DNA of 64,000 nt from NCBI RefSeq assembly GCF_052857255.1, contig NC_135505.1:50004507-50068506 (forward strand), written 5' to 3'. Position 1 is the first letter of the stretch; each line of letters opens with the position of its first letter. Source of the DNA: Amblyomma americanum (lineage: Eukaryota; Arthropoda; Arachnida; Ixodida; Ixodidae). The notes below the pieces were generated by a model that was not told the origin of the DNA, did not search any database, and saw only the letters and a list, made by a program, of their open reading frames with translations. Position numbers and translations under genes: made by a program. Positions 33,987 to 46,469 of this stretch are shown piece after piece.

Positions 33987-35492
33987 ATGGCCGTGATATG
34001 GACCACGGTTTCTCTGTTGGCTCTGCTGCTGGTCAAACCTGCAACACAAGGTGGGTGAAGTGAAACATATCTCTTCTCTTTGTTGTAAAACAGCTGAGTC
34101 ATTCACAAGTACATGGACACAAAAGCAGCCACTACTGCTATTTGCGCTAATAGCTTGCATATTGATGAGCATCAATCCAATCGTCATCGGTCGATTTCTG
34201 GTTACATCCGGCTCTTGTGTTTTAAATATTGTACCAATGCTAATTAAATGACAACTGCACATTTTTAAGCAAAACTGCTGGTTCATGTCCAATACTCCTC
34301 GCATAAAAATTTAAAAAACTGGGAAATTGTAACATACCGTTATGGAAATATTGAAGGCGGTGGTCCATTCTTCCGCTATGTAGCAAAATTTTCTTTTAAA
34401 GTGTTTCTATCGATCGCATTCAACAGTTAAGATTGTCACGGAAAAAAATGAAGGAGGCTTTTGACGATAGGAAAAACATTACCAGAAAAACAAATGCAAG
34501 AATTCGTCTGGCTAATCACAAGTATATTGATTGCCGTAGTGAAATCTTGAATTGTGTGAAAAAAAGCATGCGTAAACAGTTTCCCGCTCAAAAATGATTT
34601 TGTCCAGAGTTGTACGGTATGGTGAACAACCCTCATACTTTATACAAAATGAGTGAGAGATAAATGTTTCATTCAAAAACGAAAGAATGCATCACAGACA
34701 GAAAGCTACAAGCACCTTGCTTTATATAGATCGGTGCTTTGCACATACTGTCATGGAGGGAAGACTGATCATTCACACAAAAGAAAGTTCGTGAAAATAC
34801 TGATGCAACGGCCGTAAGCTCAAAAATAAAGAAAAACGGAATATTTGCTTTAAATAAAGAGCGTTATCAGTGCGGCTCGCAAAATTGCACACAGATGAAT
34901 TACGGAATAGTAATACAGATACTATTATGCAGAAAATAATTTTCGGGTTTCATTAACGTTTTTAATCCCGCACTTTAAAGTAATGTTGGAGTTCCAAAAT
35001 TACTATTGACAATTCACTTGTTTTTTTATAATAACAGATAAATAAAATTTAGAACCCTTTACAATAGCTAAGAATTTTCTCTATTTGTCATTTGTGGAAC
35101 ATGGGCTTTTCCTGTACAAGATGTCCCACATAACTTTAGCCAGGGATTAAATATACGCCAGCGCACTCTAAGACGACGCGACCAAATGCAGGTTGCTGGC
35201 TACTGTATGGAGCAACTCACGCTATTTTTTGTTGACCTTAACTGAATAATTAGTCGAATTTCATTAACTAACCTTGCAAGCAAAGAATATAGACGAATAA
35301 GTGCAACGAGAAAAGTGCAGAACGGTACACACACGAGCGGCCGCAATAAAATCCAGAGGCGAAATGACACGCCCCAGGCAATGCGCTCCACTGTTTGCGC
35401 AGTTTCCGAGGCCGCCATGTCTGAGCACCTTCCCTCCCCACAAACACACAAACAAACACACATACACACGCACGCACACGCCCATGCACGCC

Positions 35493-35588
<96 letters not shown>

Positions 35589-38500
35589 CACACGCACACA
35601 CACACGCGCACACAGGCCCACATACAGGCGCACTCAGGAACACACACACGCACGCATACACAAACACGCGCACAAAAACACACGCGCATACGCCAACGCA
35701 CACATATGCTCACGCACGCACACACACACACAACGCAAGCACGTAAGCGCGCAAACGCCCACACTCGAGCCGAGCGTATGAGGCTGCCCGAAACGCCCTA
35801 CAGCCAATGTTTGTGTCAATTTTGATACAATAGTCTGGGAAAGCACAGAATTCAACCTGCATATGTCGTTGGCTCATACTCGTGTCGCAAGTTAGCCTCT
35901 ATTTTGACTAGCATATTCAGATAAACCCAATGAGCAATCTTATGACGCCAACCCGGAACGCTGTACGACAAACCATTCCGTCACAATTTTGGTACGAATG
36001 TCTAAACATCTACACAAACGACAGGTATACGATTGTCCGAGGTGGCGGCTCTCGGCTATCTTTGTGCGCCTTACGGCCACTTGATGATGTCACCCTATTT
36101 TTCTTGCAATTTTCTTGCTATCGCCGAGATTATCTGTGCCATCTGCGAGCACACAGGTATACGCCGCCGGATGTTCTCTTATAGGAGCGGCAATGCTTTC
36201 AAATTAGAAAACTGCAGCATCGGGGTACTGGAGGTTGAAAAATTGGTTAGTCTTTTCACTGCTACTGTTTGAAATAGTTTTTAAAAAGAACTCATTGGAT
36301 CGAAGCCAGACCTTGCTTGAAAATATATTCTTCTTTTCGCTGTTTAATGCAACCAAGACTTTAGAATGCATTAGGCCCTTTTTATATAAGAAACACGGCT
36401 AACTAGCTAGAACTGAGGACGATTCTAGGAGTTGAAATATCTGTTACGAATTTAGTGTGTTTTATTTGTGTGCCATCAAATTCGACGTGGCTAGCAGTTT
36501 TAACAGTTTAGTGAGAGAAAACATTGCTGTAATAGTTTCTATTAAATGCATCTGTAGTGGCGCAATGTTGCGGCAATAAGTAAGGCGCCTGGCTATAAGA
36601 CAGGGATCGTGAGCACGCAATGTTGAATGTTGCGGCAATAAGTAAGGCGCCTGGCTATAAGACAGGGATCGTGAGCAAGCAGAAAACACAGTGATTTAAA
36701 TTTTCGGTAGCAACAGAAGACAGCGCAAGATATGCTGCATTTGTCTGGGATAGAAATTCATTGATGCTTTCATTTGTTTCTCGAAACCTTTAATTTTCTT
36801 TTTGAACTGAAGCACTAGCTTCTTTTTTTTCCCTCTTTTTCGCGTCTCGGTGAGTGAAAGCAACAAGCGCTCAGCATGGGTCTCTGGTGTAAAAACCTGA
36901 GGATCTTTTTGGAACCATAAATTTCTTTTGTTGTTCTTAATTTGCTGGACTACAAGAGAAATAACAGATAATTTGAAAATTTATAATACGAGGTCTCAAC
37001 TACAGAAATCACGTTTGTCCACCACGTATGCATTTCATTTCGATGAGTAAATAGCTGATTTGGTAGTAATTCCCATTATGTCCCAAGTACTCTTCTCTAG
37101 CAAACCTGCAGACTTCTAGTAGGTAAGACATAAATCTTGGAGAGTACGACAGTGTGCTGCATCGAAGAAATGCGAAAGCATTTGCGCTTGAATGTCAGGA
37201 ACTTGTTTTTCCAAGTCATTGTTGTAACGTGACACTTATCACGTGACCCGTGGATGACGTCACCAACTTTTTTGCTAGTGATCGTTGTCTAACGTCAGTA
37301 CACATCTACATCGCACTTCATTATCATGAGTAGCACAGCGCGTTCACTTTGTGCCCCTCTAATAAGTTTAAACCAATGAAAGAGGCTCTATAGCGCACTG
37401 GTTTCCGCTGTTTGCACGGTGTCCATCTTCGCCGCCCTTTTAGTCGTGCTGTCTTCTGACAAAGTACCCTGCGCAGGTCGAGGGCACAAGGATATTAAAA
37501 GCTGTTTCTAGAGACTATTTCGCTTCTTCATACTTCAAGAATTCTATGAAAAGCTGGAAAAAATTTCATGTTTTCTTTCCTCTTTCTGAGAGAAGACCTC
37601 ACATATATTTTGCTTCCATGAGTTTAAAAATATTTAATAAATATCTTCCAAGAAAAACGTCACCAGATGTCACTGTGATAGTTTATAGTAAAAGGAAGAG
37701 ATCAGATTTAGAGAGTAAATTGCTGAGCTAGTTGGTTCGCAATGCGCAATGGTGGAACCAGCGAAACAGACGCAGGACAAGAACAAGGAGGCACACACAA
37801 AACACCGCTGGACTTTGAACTGATTTATTGCGAGGAATTCAGCCACATTTGTTCATACTTCGTGCGCAAGCGAAAAATTTTGACAAGGTGAGGGAAACAT
37901 TAGGATGATAAGAATTGAAACTCCTTGTCGGTGGCTATGATTGACTGGTCGCTTACGCATATCTGCTTATTTTTCTGATTAAAAACGCTTCCAATAAATC
38001 AGTTCAAAGACCAGCGGTGTTGTGTGTGTGTCTCCGAGTTCTTGTCCTGCGTCTGTTTCGCTGGTTCCAGCATTGCGCATGAGATTTATGTTTATGAAAT
38101 GTCGAACACGGACGAATGTACATTGTACTCACTTAATCTGGTTAATTATTAGAAGGCAAAAGCAATCAGTGCTAAACAATTAATTCTTTTCTTTACCTTC
38201 ATTGCATTTAAGTGGCTGCTTCTTGCATTTCCTATGTAGTCCAACGAGCTTTCTTACTATCACACCATTAATACCTCTCTATTGTTGTCTGCAGCCTCCC
38301 TTACAGGTGTTTGCTCTTTGGTTGCGGCGCGCATCTGCTATGAGGAGCTTTTTGCTGAGACCGAAAAGGAATTGGAACCCGGCCAAGGTGGAGACTGGAA
38401 CCAAACCTTCGCTGCGGCTTGCGCGTAAGACAATTTGAATGTGGTACAAATTTTACAACTAAGTTCTTCAGTAGTGGACGATCTCGCCATTGCTATTCGC

Positions 38501-40363
38501 CGCCTGTTTACAGAAGGCATTCCGAGGCCTAGTTTGGGAACTGTTAGGGATAAGAGTTAAGCGAGAATACCATAGTACTTCGCGATTCACTTATGCCATT
38601 ATCTTGTAAGTCACTCAGGAGATGCTGCAAAGCACGGTCAATCAATTAGACAGGCAGAGCAGTGGATGTAAAATTTCATATGCAGGAATCCAAAGTAATG
38701 GTCAAGTCTCGCATGGGAACAGCTGCTCATAATTTGTAAGTAGGTGCTTGAAGTGGCAAGGAAATACATCTTCTTAGGGCAGGTAGTGACTGCTAATCCG
38801 GATCATGAGAGGGAAATAATTAGAATAATATTAATCCGGTGCAGCGTAATGCTACTTGTAATGACATTTCATGATGGAAACAACGGTAAAAAAATAGTGT
38901 CGAGTAAGATGAGCATTAAATTTCGCCTCAAGACGGCATCCTCACCTTAATAATCATAAAAATTGCAATTAACAGCAATTAAAATGTACCTATAGAGAAA
39001 ACACTGCCGACAGCCGGAAAAAAAATACGACGCTAATTGCTAAAATAGTCACTTTATACCTAGCAACAAACATCTCTTAACACGGGCACACAAAACACGC
39101 ACAATAATCGATATTAGTCTATAAACATAAGTCTGACGAAAATACAATGTTTGCATTTCAGAACTGCGAAAATAAACAAAGCATGGTTGGAGCCTCCTAT
39201 AAGCTCTCTTTACTGCCCAGGAGGCGCTGAAATTGTGACACTGTGTCCCTAAGAAGTGCTGCCTCAGTCGCTTGGGTCGCGATAAACGCGCGTCCATACT
39301 TTAAATGATGAGGAATACGCATCTGGCTGATAAAATTCCTTGCTTAAGTCCTCTGACGCAGCACAGTTAGCTGACGCATGTCGCATGTGATTTCAAAATG
39401 AGCACGCAAGCTTATGTGTATAAGCGCATCCCGAAAAAAAAGCACTGCAGTTTTGCGTAAAATGTGGCTGAACCTCACATTACAATACGCACCACGGCGC
39501 TGCGATTCATAGGGTAGATTTTGTTGCTGATTCCCAATGAATAAAGTGGGGTAGCAGAAGCAATAATCACGAGAAAGGCAACGCACAAGACAGTAACTCT
39601 TTTGGCGACGAAGATGGGCAGAGTATTAATGTTGAAGAAGAAATGTAAGGGTTCATTGAGAATTGCGAATGAGGAATTTAACGCCAGCCGGATGTTTAAC
39701 TAGTAATGAGGAATTATGAAGTATATTATTATTACTCTCCAGAGATGTAGTGAAAAAAAACAACCCATTTTTGTAAGGGCAGACATGACCAAACCGTGCA
39801 TATCTTTTAGCAGCCAGAAGAGCACGCAGAAAAGCCATGAGCTTGGACTGCAGCGTGAACTACAGCCAGAATTGTCGAACTTCACACCTTCTTAAAGCTG
39901 GGTTGTTACCTTCGCCCTTATATAACTCATAACGCTATCCACATTTCTTATGCGCTACGCTGGTTACGGCTGTACTCAATAGCCTTCTCGGAATAATTCT
40001 TACATTCACGAGGCCTATTTCCTTCAGGGAAATAAAAAATTTTCTGTCGGTACATAAATCAGCTGCTTGGGGGTTGTATGCGTAACAGTGCTCTCTGGGC
40101 GTCTCATTTGCGAATTCGCCAGGTCAGGAGTCCGCAGTGGTAAGCTCTAACGTAATTAAGCATGCGCCTGCCATACCTGGCTGCCGTTTAGTTGTTCATG
40201 CCTTATTCCTGCTTGGCAAGTTTTCGATATAAATATGCGCCCTAACTTCAGCCAATCAAAAGTCCATTAATGCATTTTACTTAATTAGTTTATTTACAGG
40301 GACCATTATTGCCCCAAATTGTGTCCGCCAGGCTTCATTACCAACGTGAAAAAGCGGCATTAG
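33987..40363 (+). CDS. Candidate small secreted protein, three exons
   Basis: Exon 1 (33987-34050) encodes a clear signal peptide, MAVIWTTVSLLALLLVKPAT, ending at donor AAG|GTGGGT in phase 1. Exon 2 (38307-38424) follows acceptor CTTACAG, is open in the matching phase and gives VCSLVAARICYEELFAETEK, an acidic/Gly stretch and TFAAACA before donor GTAAGA (phase 2). Exon 3 (40300-40363) follows TTTATTTACAG, fits the phase and gives DHYCPKLCPPGFITNVKKRH then TAG. Predicted product about 80 residues with several Cys, so extracellular and disulfide-bonded. No family recognised; a CPPGF pattern recalls small Cys-rich domains. Introns hold a CA microsatellite, a DNA transposon and an RTE piece. Exon 1 plus promoter is the strong part; exons 2 and 3 rest on splice signals and phase only. 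Confidence 0.45.
34052..35430. other. Intron-like A+T-rich stretch
   Basis: No feature recognised; would be intron 1 of the candidate secreted-protein gene. Confidence 0.45.
35436..35742 (+). repeat. CA/GT microsatellite
   Basis: A pure (CA)45 run spans 35497-35586, with degenerate CA/CGCA repeats on both sides from 35436 to 35742. Long open frames on both strands through it are artefacts of the repeat. Confidence 0.97.
35743..36564. other. Noncoding stretch
   Basis: Nothing recognised. Confidence 0.45.
36565..36677 (+). repeat. Two-copy 62-bp tandem duplication
   Basis: ATGTTGCGGCAATAAGTAAG starts at 36565 and again at 36627; the copies are almost identical through GACAGGGATCGTGAGCA. A recent local duplication. 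Confidence 0.93.
36678..37741. other. Noncoding stretch
   Basis: Nothing recognised apart from A+T-rich intron-like sequence. Confidence 0.45.
37742..38080. mobile_element. Non-autonomous DNA element with 88-bp inverted termini
   Basis: Arms 37742-37829 and 37993-38080 are inverted and highly similar: ATGCGCAATGGTGGAACCAG, GCGAAACAGACGCAGGACAA, CACCGCTGGACTTTGAACTG. Total 339 bp, with an unrelated 163-bp centre. No target duplication is obvious. The GACAAGAACAAGGAGGCACA core resembles the palindromes at 11962 and 52738. Confidence 0.8.
38640..38870 (+). pseudogene. RTE LINE fragment
   Basis: ARKYIFLGQVVTANPDHERE followed by IIR is a diagnostic block of RTE reverse transcriptases just before their C-terminal region; the same block occurs at 55.1 kb. 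Upstream MQESKVMVKSRMG fits the preceding KTKVM segment. Frames break soon after. Confidence 0.78.
38871..40299. other. Noncoding stretch
   Basis: Nothing recognised; would be intron 2 of the candidate secreted-protein gene. Confidence 0.45.
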
Positions 40364-41602
40364 CGTATGGCGTTTCACTTTTCTTTCTAGAAATCAGCAG
40401 TCTAATTTTGAATACCCTGTGTATGCCATACGTTGCTGACAAGAATCGTGCTGTGTTTCAGTCAGTTCGCACAGAAACGCCCATAGTAACACACGTCATT
40501 TCCTCTTCCGAGCCGGGATTTGATCTCTGCATCACATCATCGGAGTGCTCAGCGCTTAAACCAGTGCCATTCACAACACGTCATTACGCGCGCCTAAGGC
40601 ACTTACAAATATGTTGTCCTCCACTCCTAAAAACTGCCGCTGTTAGTAGTCTATATGTAACCTGACCAAAGTTAAACTACCACCTCATGAGGAGGGACGG
40701 AAGAAACTTGCCTGCGTCGCTGACGTGATGCGACAGGTCGAGTACAGGCTTTTTTGTCGGAAATGGAAGACTGTGCAGACTCGGTCTTCAGACGAATCAG
40801 GGTAAAGAATCTTTTATTAGGGCTCAGGTATTTGGACAAGATGCCGTCATTGTGACGTTTATTAAGGCTTTATAAGGAGGATTTCAGGGGCAATAATTTT
40901 TGAAGAGCGAAAAAAGAAATGCAGACGGGACATAAATGAAACATATGTAGCAGCCGCTGCCTTGTTTGTGTCATTTGCGAGCCTTACTGTACGGCTTCAA
41001 AACTAGAGTGCATTATCTTAAGCAATTATTAGAAATATTTCTGCCTTTCGAGGAGTTACTGGGTATTGCGAACAAATTGTATGCACCAAATTGAGTACCA
41101 AATTGTATATCTGCTGTAGAATTCATCAGGTTCGATTTGTTCAACTAGAACATTTATGTTGGCCGCGGGGCGAATTGTTCCAAGAAAAAATGAAACGACT
41201 AATCAGCAGCAGAGTCAACATCGCCCTGACAGGCCACTATTTGAACTATCAGGCTCGCGAACATGCACTGAATGTTGAAAGCGAATAAAATCGGCATTTG
41301 GCTGATCATTCCAACACATGCCGCGAATGACTGCCACCATTCAAGGCAATGGGGTTACTTGAAAGAGCCAACGGCAAAATTTAACGAGAGTTTATTAAGG
41401 CTGTTGAAAAGAAGCTTGAGTGACCTGCATCAACACAGCAGCACTCATAGTGCTAGATAAAAAATTTTTTTGGGACCCCACTGTGATGTGACCAAGGCTG
41501 GAGAGGGAGAAACGATACATTATTATAGAAAATAATCGTTGCTAGAACTTGGTGATCTTTGTGTCGTTGACTTCCCAATGGTGACTGTGCCCTATTTTGC
41601 AG
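40364..41602. other. Noncoding stretch
   Basis: No domain recognised. Confidence 0.45.
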
Positions 41603-41860
41603 CAGCGTCACTTTTCAGGAGTGATTTCAAAACCTGCACTAATATTATTAACAATGAATCTTTGTTTCATGGTGGACAACATCTGCGACCGCGTTGCTGA
41701 AATCAGTAGCGTATTCTGCCAATGACTCAATGACACCTCAATCGGAGTGCTACCATCAGTTCACAGCCTGTCCGGAAGACCTCAAGGCCAACCTGAGCTC
41801 TTTCGAAAATGGTTACACACTTCGCCGGGATTTAATTTGCGATGCAAATGCTGTACAAGG
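41603..41860 (+). pseudogene. Possible further secreted-protein exon, frame-shifted
   Basis: After an acceptor-like CTATTTTGCAG the frame gives NLCFMVDNICDRVAEISSVF and stops; a +1 shift continues with ESECYHQFTACPEDLKANLS-like coding (SECYHQFTACPEDLKANLSS, FENGYTLRRDLICDANAVQ) to a donor-like CAAG|GTGTGT at 41861. Regular Cys spacing and codon quality look protein-coding. It could be an alternative or decayed exon of the upstream gene or a fragment of a paralogue. Function unknown. Confidence 0.4.
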
Positions 41861-42056
41861 TGTGTACAAAAAATATAATTAACCGCCATACCCTCAGGCC
41901 AGCTTGTAAGTTTTCAGATAGAGCCGTAAAACACAGGGTAGGGGAAAGGGGGCGTGTAATGCTTCCTTCGCTTAAATAAATAAAAAATGGAAGGTTTCTT
42001 CATTCAACAGCAAACGCTCAAACGACAGCTATTTAAAAAAGGATCAAGCAGCCCTC

Positions 42057-42540
42057 AGTTTTTAGAGCGAAAGCTCTACTCATCCGGTGCAAAGCTGAAG
42101 GTCATGTGGCTGGGAAGACTGACTTTCAAGCTAGAAGGAATGGAGGTTTGTCTTTGACGTCATGCCACGTGACTCGCTATACCTTGCTACAGCTGCGGCT
42201 CTTTGGCGACGGCACTGACTTGCCTCGCAACTATAAAATGACGTAATTGACTGCGCCGCGCAACAGCTGCGTATGCGGAGCCGACTGCACTCTCGCAACT
42301 GCAAGAAATTGCGTGACGGGCCGTTCGCTACAGAAAATCGTGTGGCGTGTACTCACGTTCACACAAAGCCATGGAGCCACGTGCCGCAGCTAGTGCTTCG
42401 ACAATTTATCGTCACTGTTCAGCTGATTCTGATGGTCTTTACGAGATAGAAAGGACTCAGATCGGATAACCGTGCTTAGCAGAGCTTCCGCTCGTCTTAC
42501 TAGTTTCATCCGGTTAGAACCACGGAGAATTTTTTTTCTC
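42057..42540 (+). repeat. GCGAAAGC repeat, locus 2 (uninterrupted)
   Basis: Begins TTTTTAGAGCGAAAGCTC and runs through GAAGGTCATGTGGCT, CAACAGCTGCGTATGCGGAG and CACAAAGCCATGGAGCC. It equals 24797-24885 plus 27852-28250 joined, and so represents the empty-site form of locus 1. Confidence 0.75.
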
Positions 42541-43877
42541 GACGACAGGATGTCAGAACTTGATCACCGGAGCATCCGCCGTAATTTTATGCTTGAGGTT
42601 TTACTTACAGTTGTAGCCAAAAGTGGAGAGACCTCGGCTCCTGCGGCAGAAGCGACTGGGAGCTCTCACCGCTGCGCTGTTATCTCTCGTCGCACCTTCT
42701 CTGAGAGAGTGCTTAGAGTAACGGGCACCTTCCCGGTTGCTCTCGCGCGGGTGCTTATCATGCTTCATAAATTTTTAGTGCGGCGTTCGATCACTCATGT
42801 GCCGACGGTCGCGACAAAGAGGACGCATTGCAAATTGTCGAGGCCATGGTGCAATCTCGCAGTGGCGGGGCTAACGGATTGCAGTGCGCCGTCAAACCAC
42901 GGGGCTCCAGACTTCCAAAAAGATCGAAAATAGTTACAACGATATCTGGTATTTTCGTCACACTGAAGACTCGTTTGTTCTTAAGGCGAGCTGCGAACTA
43001 ATCTGCACGACGGTTCTGCTGTATGCGCCTTCTAATAGCGTATTCCAATCGGCTATCCGGAATAAGATTTCTTGCTCCATGAGCCAAAGCCGCTTCAAAG
43101 AGAGACTCGAGTTCAGATCCTAAGTTCTGATTGGCTACTGCGACGCCACCACGCATTTTCTGCTCCTGCGTTTGCTAGCACCAAGTTCTTCCAGATTGCT
43201 GGTAACCAGAAGTGGAAAGACCACAGGAAATTTGACAGAACTTGAGTTTTCCGCATCCACGTTTCCCGCTCCATCTTATAATTCGGCGGTGGAGTGTTAA
43301 ACCGTGCGTTCCTTCCGACAGCATACTGCGGCTGTTGCGCAAACTTGCACTCAATGACAAGGAAAGAACTTGTTGCTGACACACCCAGCAGCTTCGCCAC
43401 GATGGCGGCTCTCCACACAGATCGATAAATAAAATGGCTCGCACGCGCTAATTCGATCCCAGCCCGCTTGTGAGCGAAACCAAGAGCGCCTTCTTGTGGT
43501 CTTTGGATAAAAAAACTCGTGCCTCATGGAAATGCGTTCGTGAGCAGGACATAATCATTATGAAAGGCGTTCTGCGCACATTTGAAGCATTCGTGTGAAG
43601 TCAAAGGCGCCAATTTGTGTAGCAGCACATAGCTTCAGCTGGTTCTGAGGAGTTGGGAATAACGCGATTAAATATGGCGGGAGCCTTTCGCTCAGCTGCA
43701 TGCACTAAAAATGGCCGACGCTGTGACGCCCGATTTAGATGGCAAGCAGTTGCGTCACACCTCCAGTGGTCTGTCCTCTTTCGTTTGCCTGCTATCTATC
43801 GCTTGCCTGAGTTAAAACCACTCTTCCTTCAGTGTGGAGAAAATAATTTGGTTGGACTTTGACAATATAAGCTTCAT
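42541..43877. other. Noncoding stretch with a weak open frame
   Basis: A 153-codon plus frame covers 42472-42933, but the protein is of random composition and is not recognised. It may belong to the repeat to its left. Confidence 0.4.
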
Positions 43878-44665
43878 GAGGTGAAAGCCTTTCCGCGTGA
43901 CCTTGGCTGCTGCTGTTGCTGCCCATGTGAACTATCATTAATGACGAAGCATTTGAACCGAACGGAAGGAGGGTGGTTGCGCGGCACCGACTCGGTCGAC
44001 AGCCGCGAGACGTCTGACGCGGGCGCGGTGTATGCACGCAGGCGTCGCCACCTCGCGCATGCGCAGTGACTCCCAATGACGAAGAAGTACTGCGCAAAGG
44101 TTGCAATTTCACTTTTCATTTTTTTATTATCACTAATTTATTACTAATTACCATCAGTTAATTTTTACCAAGTCCGGCGTTTTCCCGTCCATTCTGGTTT
44201 TCTTTTTCACTGTGCTGTGGCGACTTCCGTTGGATGTGACGTCACACCGTTTTTTGGACGCGATTTTTGACATTTTTGACTATACTTAACTAAAGCTCTA
44301 CAGTCACCAAATTTCAATTCTAGGTTCATTTTTTCCCTCCTATATCTGATGCAACCATACTTTTTATCCTATCTTAATTAGTTGCCGAGTTATTTCACTT
44401 TTCTTTGACGACTTCCGGTGAATGTGACGTCCCACCGTTTCCGGGGCTATATCGATGTCCCCACTATTTCGAAGCAATTTTGACATCTTTGGCTATCAAA
44501 ATTAGGTATTATCTCTACAGCCATCAAACTTGGTTTTTAGGGTCATTTTTTCTTAAGCAACCGTTGTATTTCTCTACCCTTATTAGTTCCAACTAACCGA
44601 AGCGTCACGGACGCACGGAGGGACACGATCTTGGCCGCGAGCATGAGCCATGAAAGGCTTTCATC
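43878..44665. mobile_element. Repeat element with short inverted ends and internal tandem duplication
   Basis: Ends share TGAAAGCCTTTC in inverted orientation (43882 and 44651). Inside, about 190 bp is duplicated: a unit with GACTTCCGTTGGATGTGACG at about 44222 recurs at about 44409 (GACTTCCGGTGAATGTGACG), each followed by TTTTGACAT.TTTG.CTAT, CTCTACAG.CA.CAAA and a TTAGTT end. No coding capacity. Confidence 0.6.
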
Positions 44666-46324
44666 TTATTACGAAACATCCATGCAACTAAAATCAAAGG
44701 GGCCTTTAGCACTCCGCAACGCTGTGGTTTGGCGCCGGATTGCCGCCCACTTGCACAGCTACTGCGAGACAGCTGCACGTGATGGACACTTTGCGATTTG
44801 CGCCGAACGCCACACTAGAGTATCTGAACGCTACGTTAGAAATTCATCAAGCGCGGTAAGCACCCGTGCGGGAGCGAGAGCGAAGTTTGCCGTCTTTGTC
44901 GTCAGTCGGGCCATTCGCGCATCGAGCGCGCTCTGCTGTGCGGCTTCGGAGCCAGTTTTGCCGCAGTAGCCGCGGTCTGTCCATTTCTGCTGCAGAGTGT
45001 ACGCAGTACTTACTAGCCCTGTTTTCTTTACTGTTTAAAAGTAATCAAACACGGAGACTTCAAATGGCAAAAGTGTATTTATATTTATTGACATGATGTA
45101 TTTTTACTATTTTTTAGTATCCATTTTACTGCAGTAATGAGTTTTAGAGGAATCTCCCGAAGCACAGTATATTAGTGAAATAATAGTGACTACCCATTAA
45201 CTTCCATGCAAGCTTAGCTGAGTCTTCTGCGAGATCTCTGTGTCCTTTCTGCAGGACATGGGTGGATGCGAATAGGTAATCGGTACCATATTTTTATTAT
45301 CTGTAAGATAACAAAGAACGAAGCCGATTACTATCATTCTTAATGAGGCGAAATATTCCTTTGTGCTTACTTTAAAACAGCACGAAACGGAAAGAAGCAC
45401 GGATAACAAGGCTAACGAAAATGCGCGGCGAAACTTTTTTTGACTGAAAAACTCCTCTCATCAATAGGAACTCAAGTTGTTTTACTGTTCTTTACTTCCG
45501 GGCAGAGTATGCCGGTTACTTTGTCCAAAAGATTTAGAATTGAGTAAAGGAGCGCTTCGCCATGTCTTAATCCCAGTGTCTCTTTTTGGCGCTGCGGCTC
45601 ACACATCGTATGGGCCATTTCTCCCGCGTGTAAATTTCTTAAACTCCCGATCTTTGCGTCTCATGTTTATTGCAAAAGAATACTGCAAGCTTCTATAAAA
45701 TTTGTTCTCGATTTATTTTACCATTTTTATTTTACTATATCGGATGTTGAGCTTTTGCATGAAGTGTAATTTACCTTGAGCTATCTTTTATTCCACTCGT
45801 ATTTCATATCAAGGTAGCCTTCAGCTCACGCCGTAACAAAAAATTTTGAAATTTTTTGGCGTTTCCTGGTTCGGCGCTGACGCAGAGGCCAATCCCCTTA
45901 TTATGTAATGTTGTGTTTTGGAACATACAATGTTTCTGAGGATATCTCGGCGATAATCACTCCCTATTATTGTTAATAGTACTGGAAATGTATCAGTAGG
46001 CTCTAGACAATAATGTGCACTATGGCTCTATATAGGCAGAGATAACATTCCCAATCTCTCGGCATCATACTTTTCCAGTTTACCAGAAAATTGATGCCTG
46101 CCTGAGGCAGGATAGACATTTTCTTGAAGAATGCATCATGACGCATATACGAAATGCTGGCGAATTTTCGGAACACCAAATATGCAGGTAAGAAATGCGA
46201 AATTCACGTGTCTGTCGAAAAGAGAGTGCTTGATTAATTGCGTGTACAATGTTGTGCACAGCTTACTACAAAAAAAAATGGCCAGGCTTAGCTTGGTTAA
46301 GCCAAGAATGCGTTGCATATCTCT
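44666..46324. other. Noncoding stretch
   Basis: No recognised feature. The plus frame at 44631-44969 is G+C-rich but without a known domain. Confidence 0.42.
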
Positions 46325-46467
46325 ATGGAGTTCCGTGCTGCTCCGTTGACTCGATAGGCTATTGACTCGGTGCCATTGAAACTGCCCGTGTAGCAGCGCT
46401 CGATCGCCTTTGAGTCGATAGACTATCGGTTCGAGGGTCCTCGAAATGACCGTGTGACAGGGGTATA
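46325..46467 (-). mobile_element. Solitary PIF/Harbinger terminal end
   Basis: GAAATGACCGTGTGACAGGG followed by GTATAAG at 46444-46468 matches the right terminal repeat of the element at 11758. A second, internal copy of the motif (TTGAAACTGCCCGTGTAGC) lies about 80 bp inside, the same double arrangement as in the full element. A short non-autonomous derivative or a broken end. Confidence 0.7.
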
Positions 46468-46469
46468 AG

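Noticed and set aside
35200..35855. Several overlapping 120-175 codon open frames on both strands
   Set aside because: They are translations of the CA/GT microsatellite (His-Thr or Cys-Val runs) and carry no coding signal.
42472..42933. 153-codon plus-strand frame
   Set aside because: Starts inside a repeat, has no domain, and the other copy of that repeat (28140-28250) does not keep the frame open.
44631..44969. 112-codon plus frame as a gene
   Set aside because: No domain, no start context and it begins inside the end of a repeat element.
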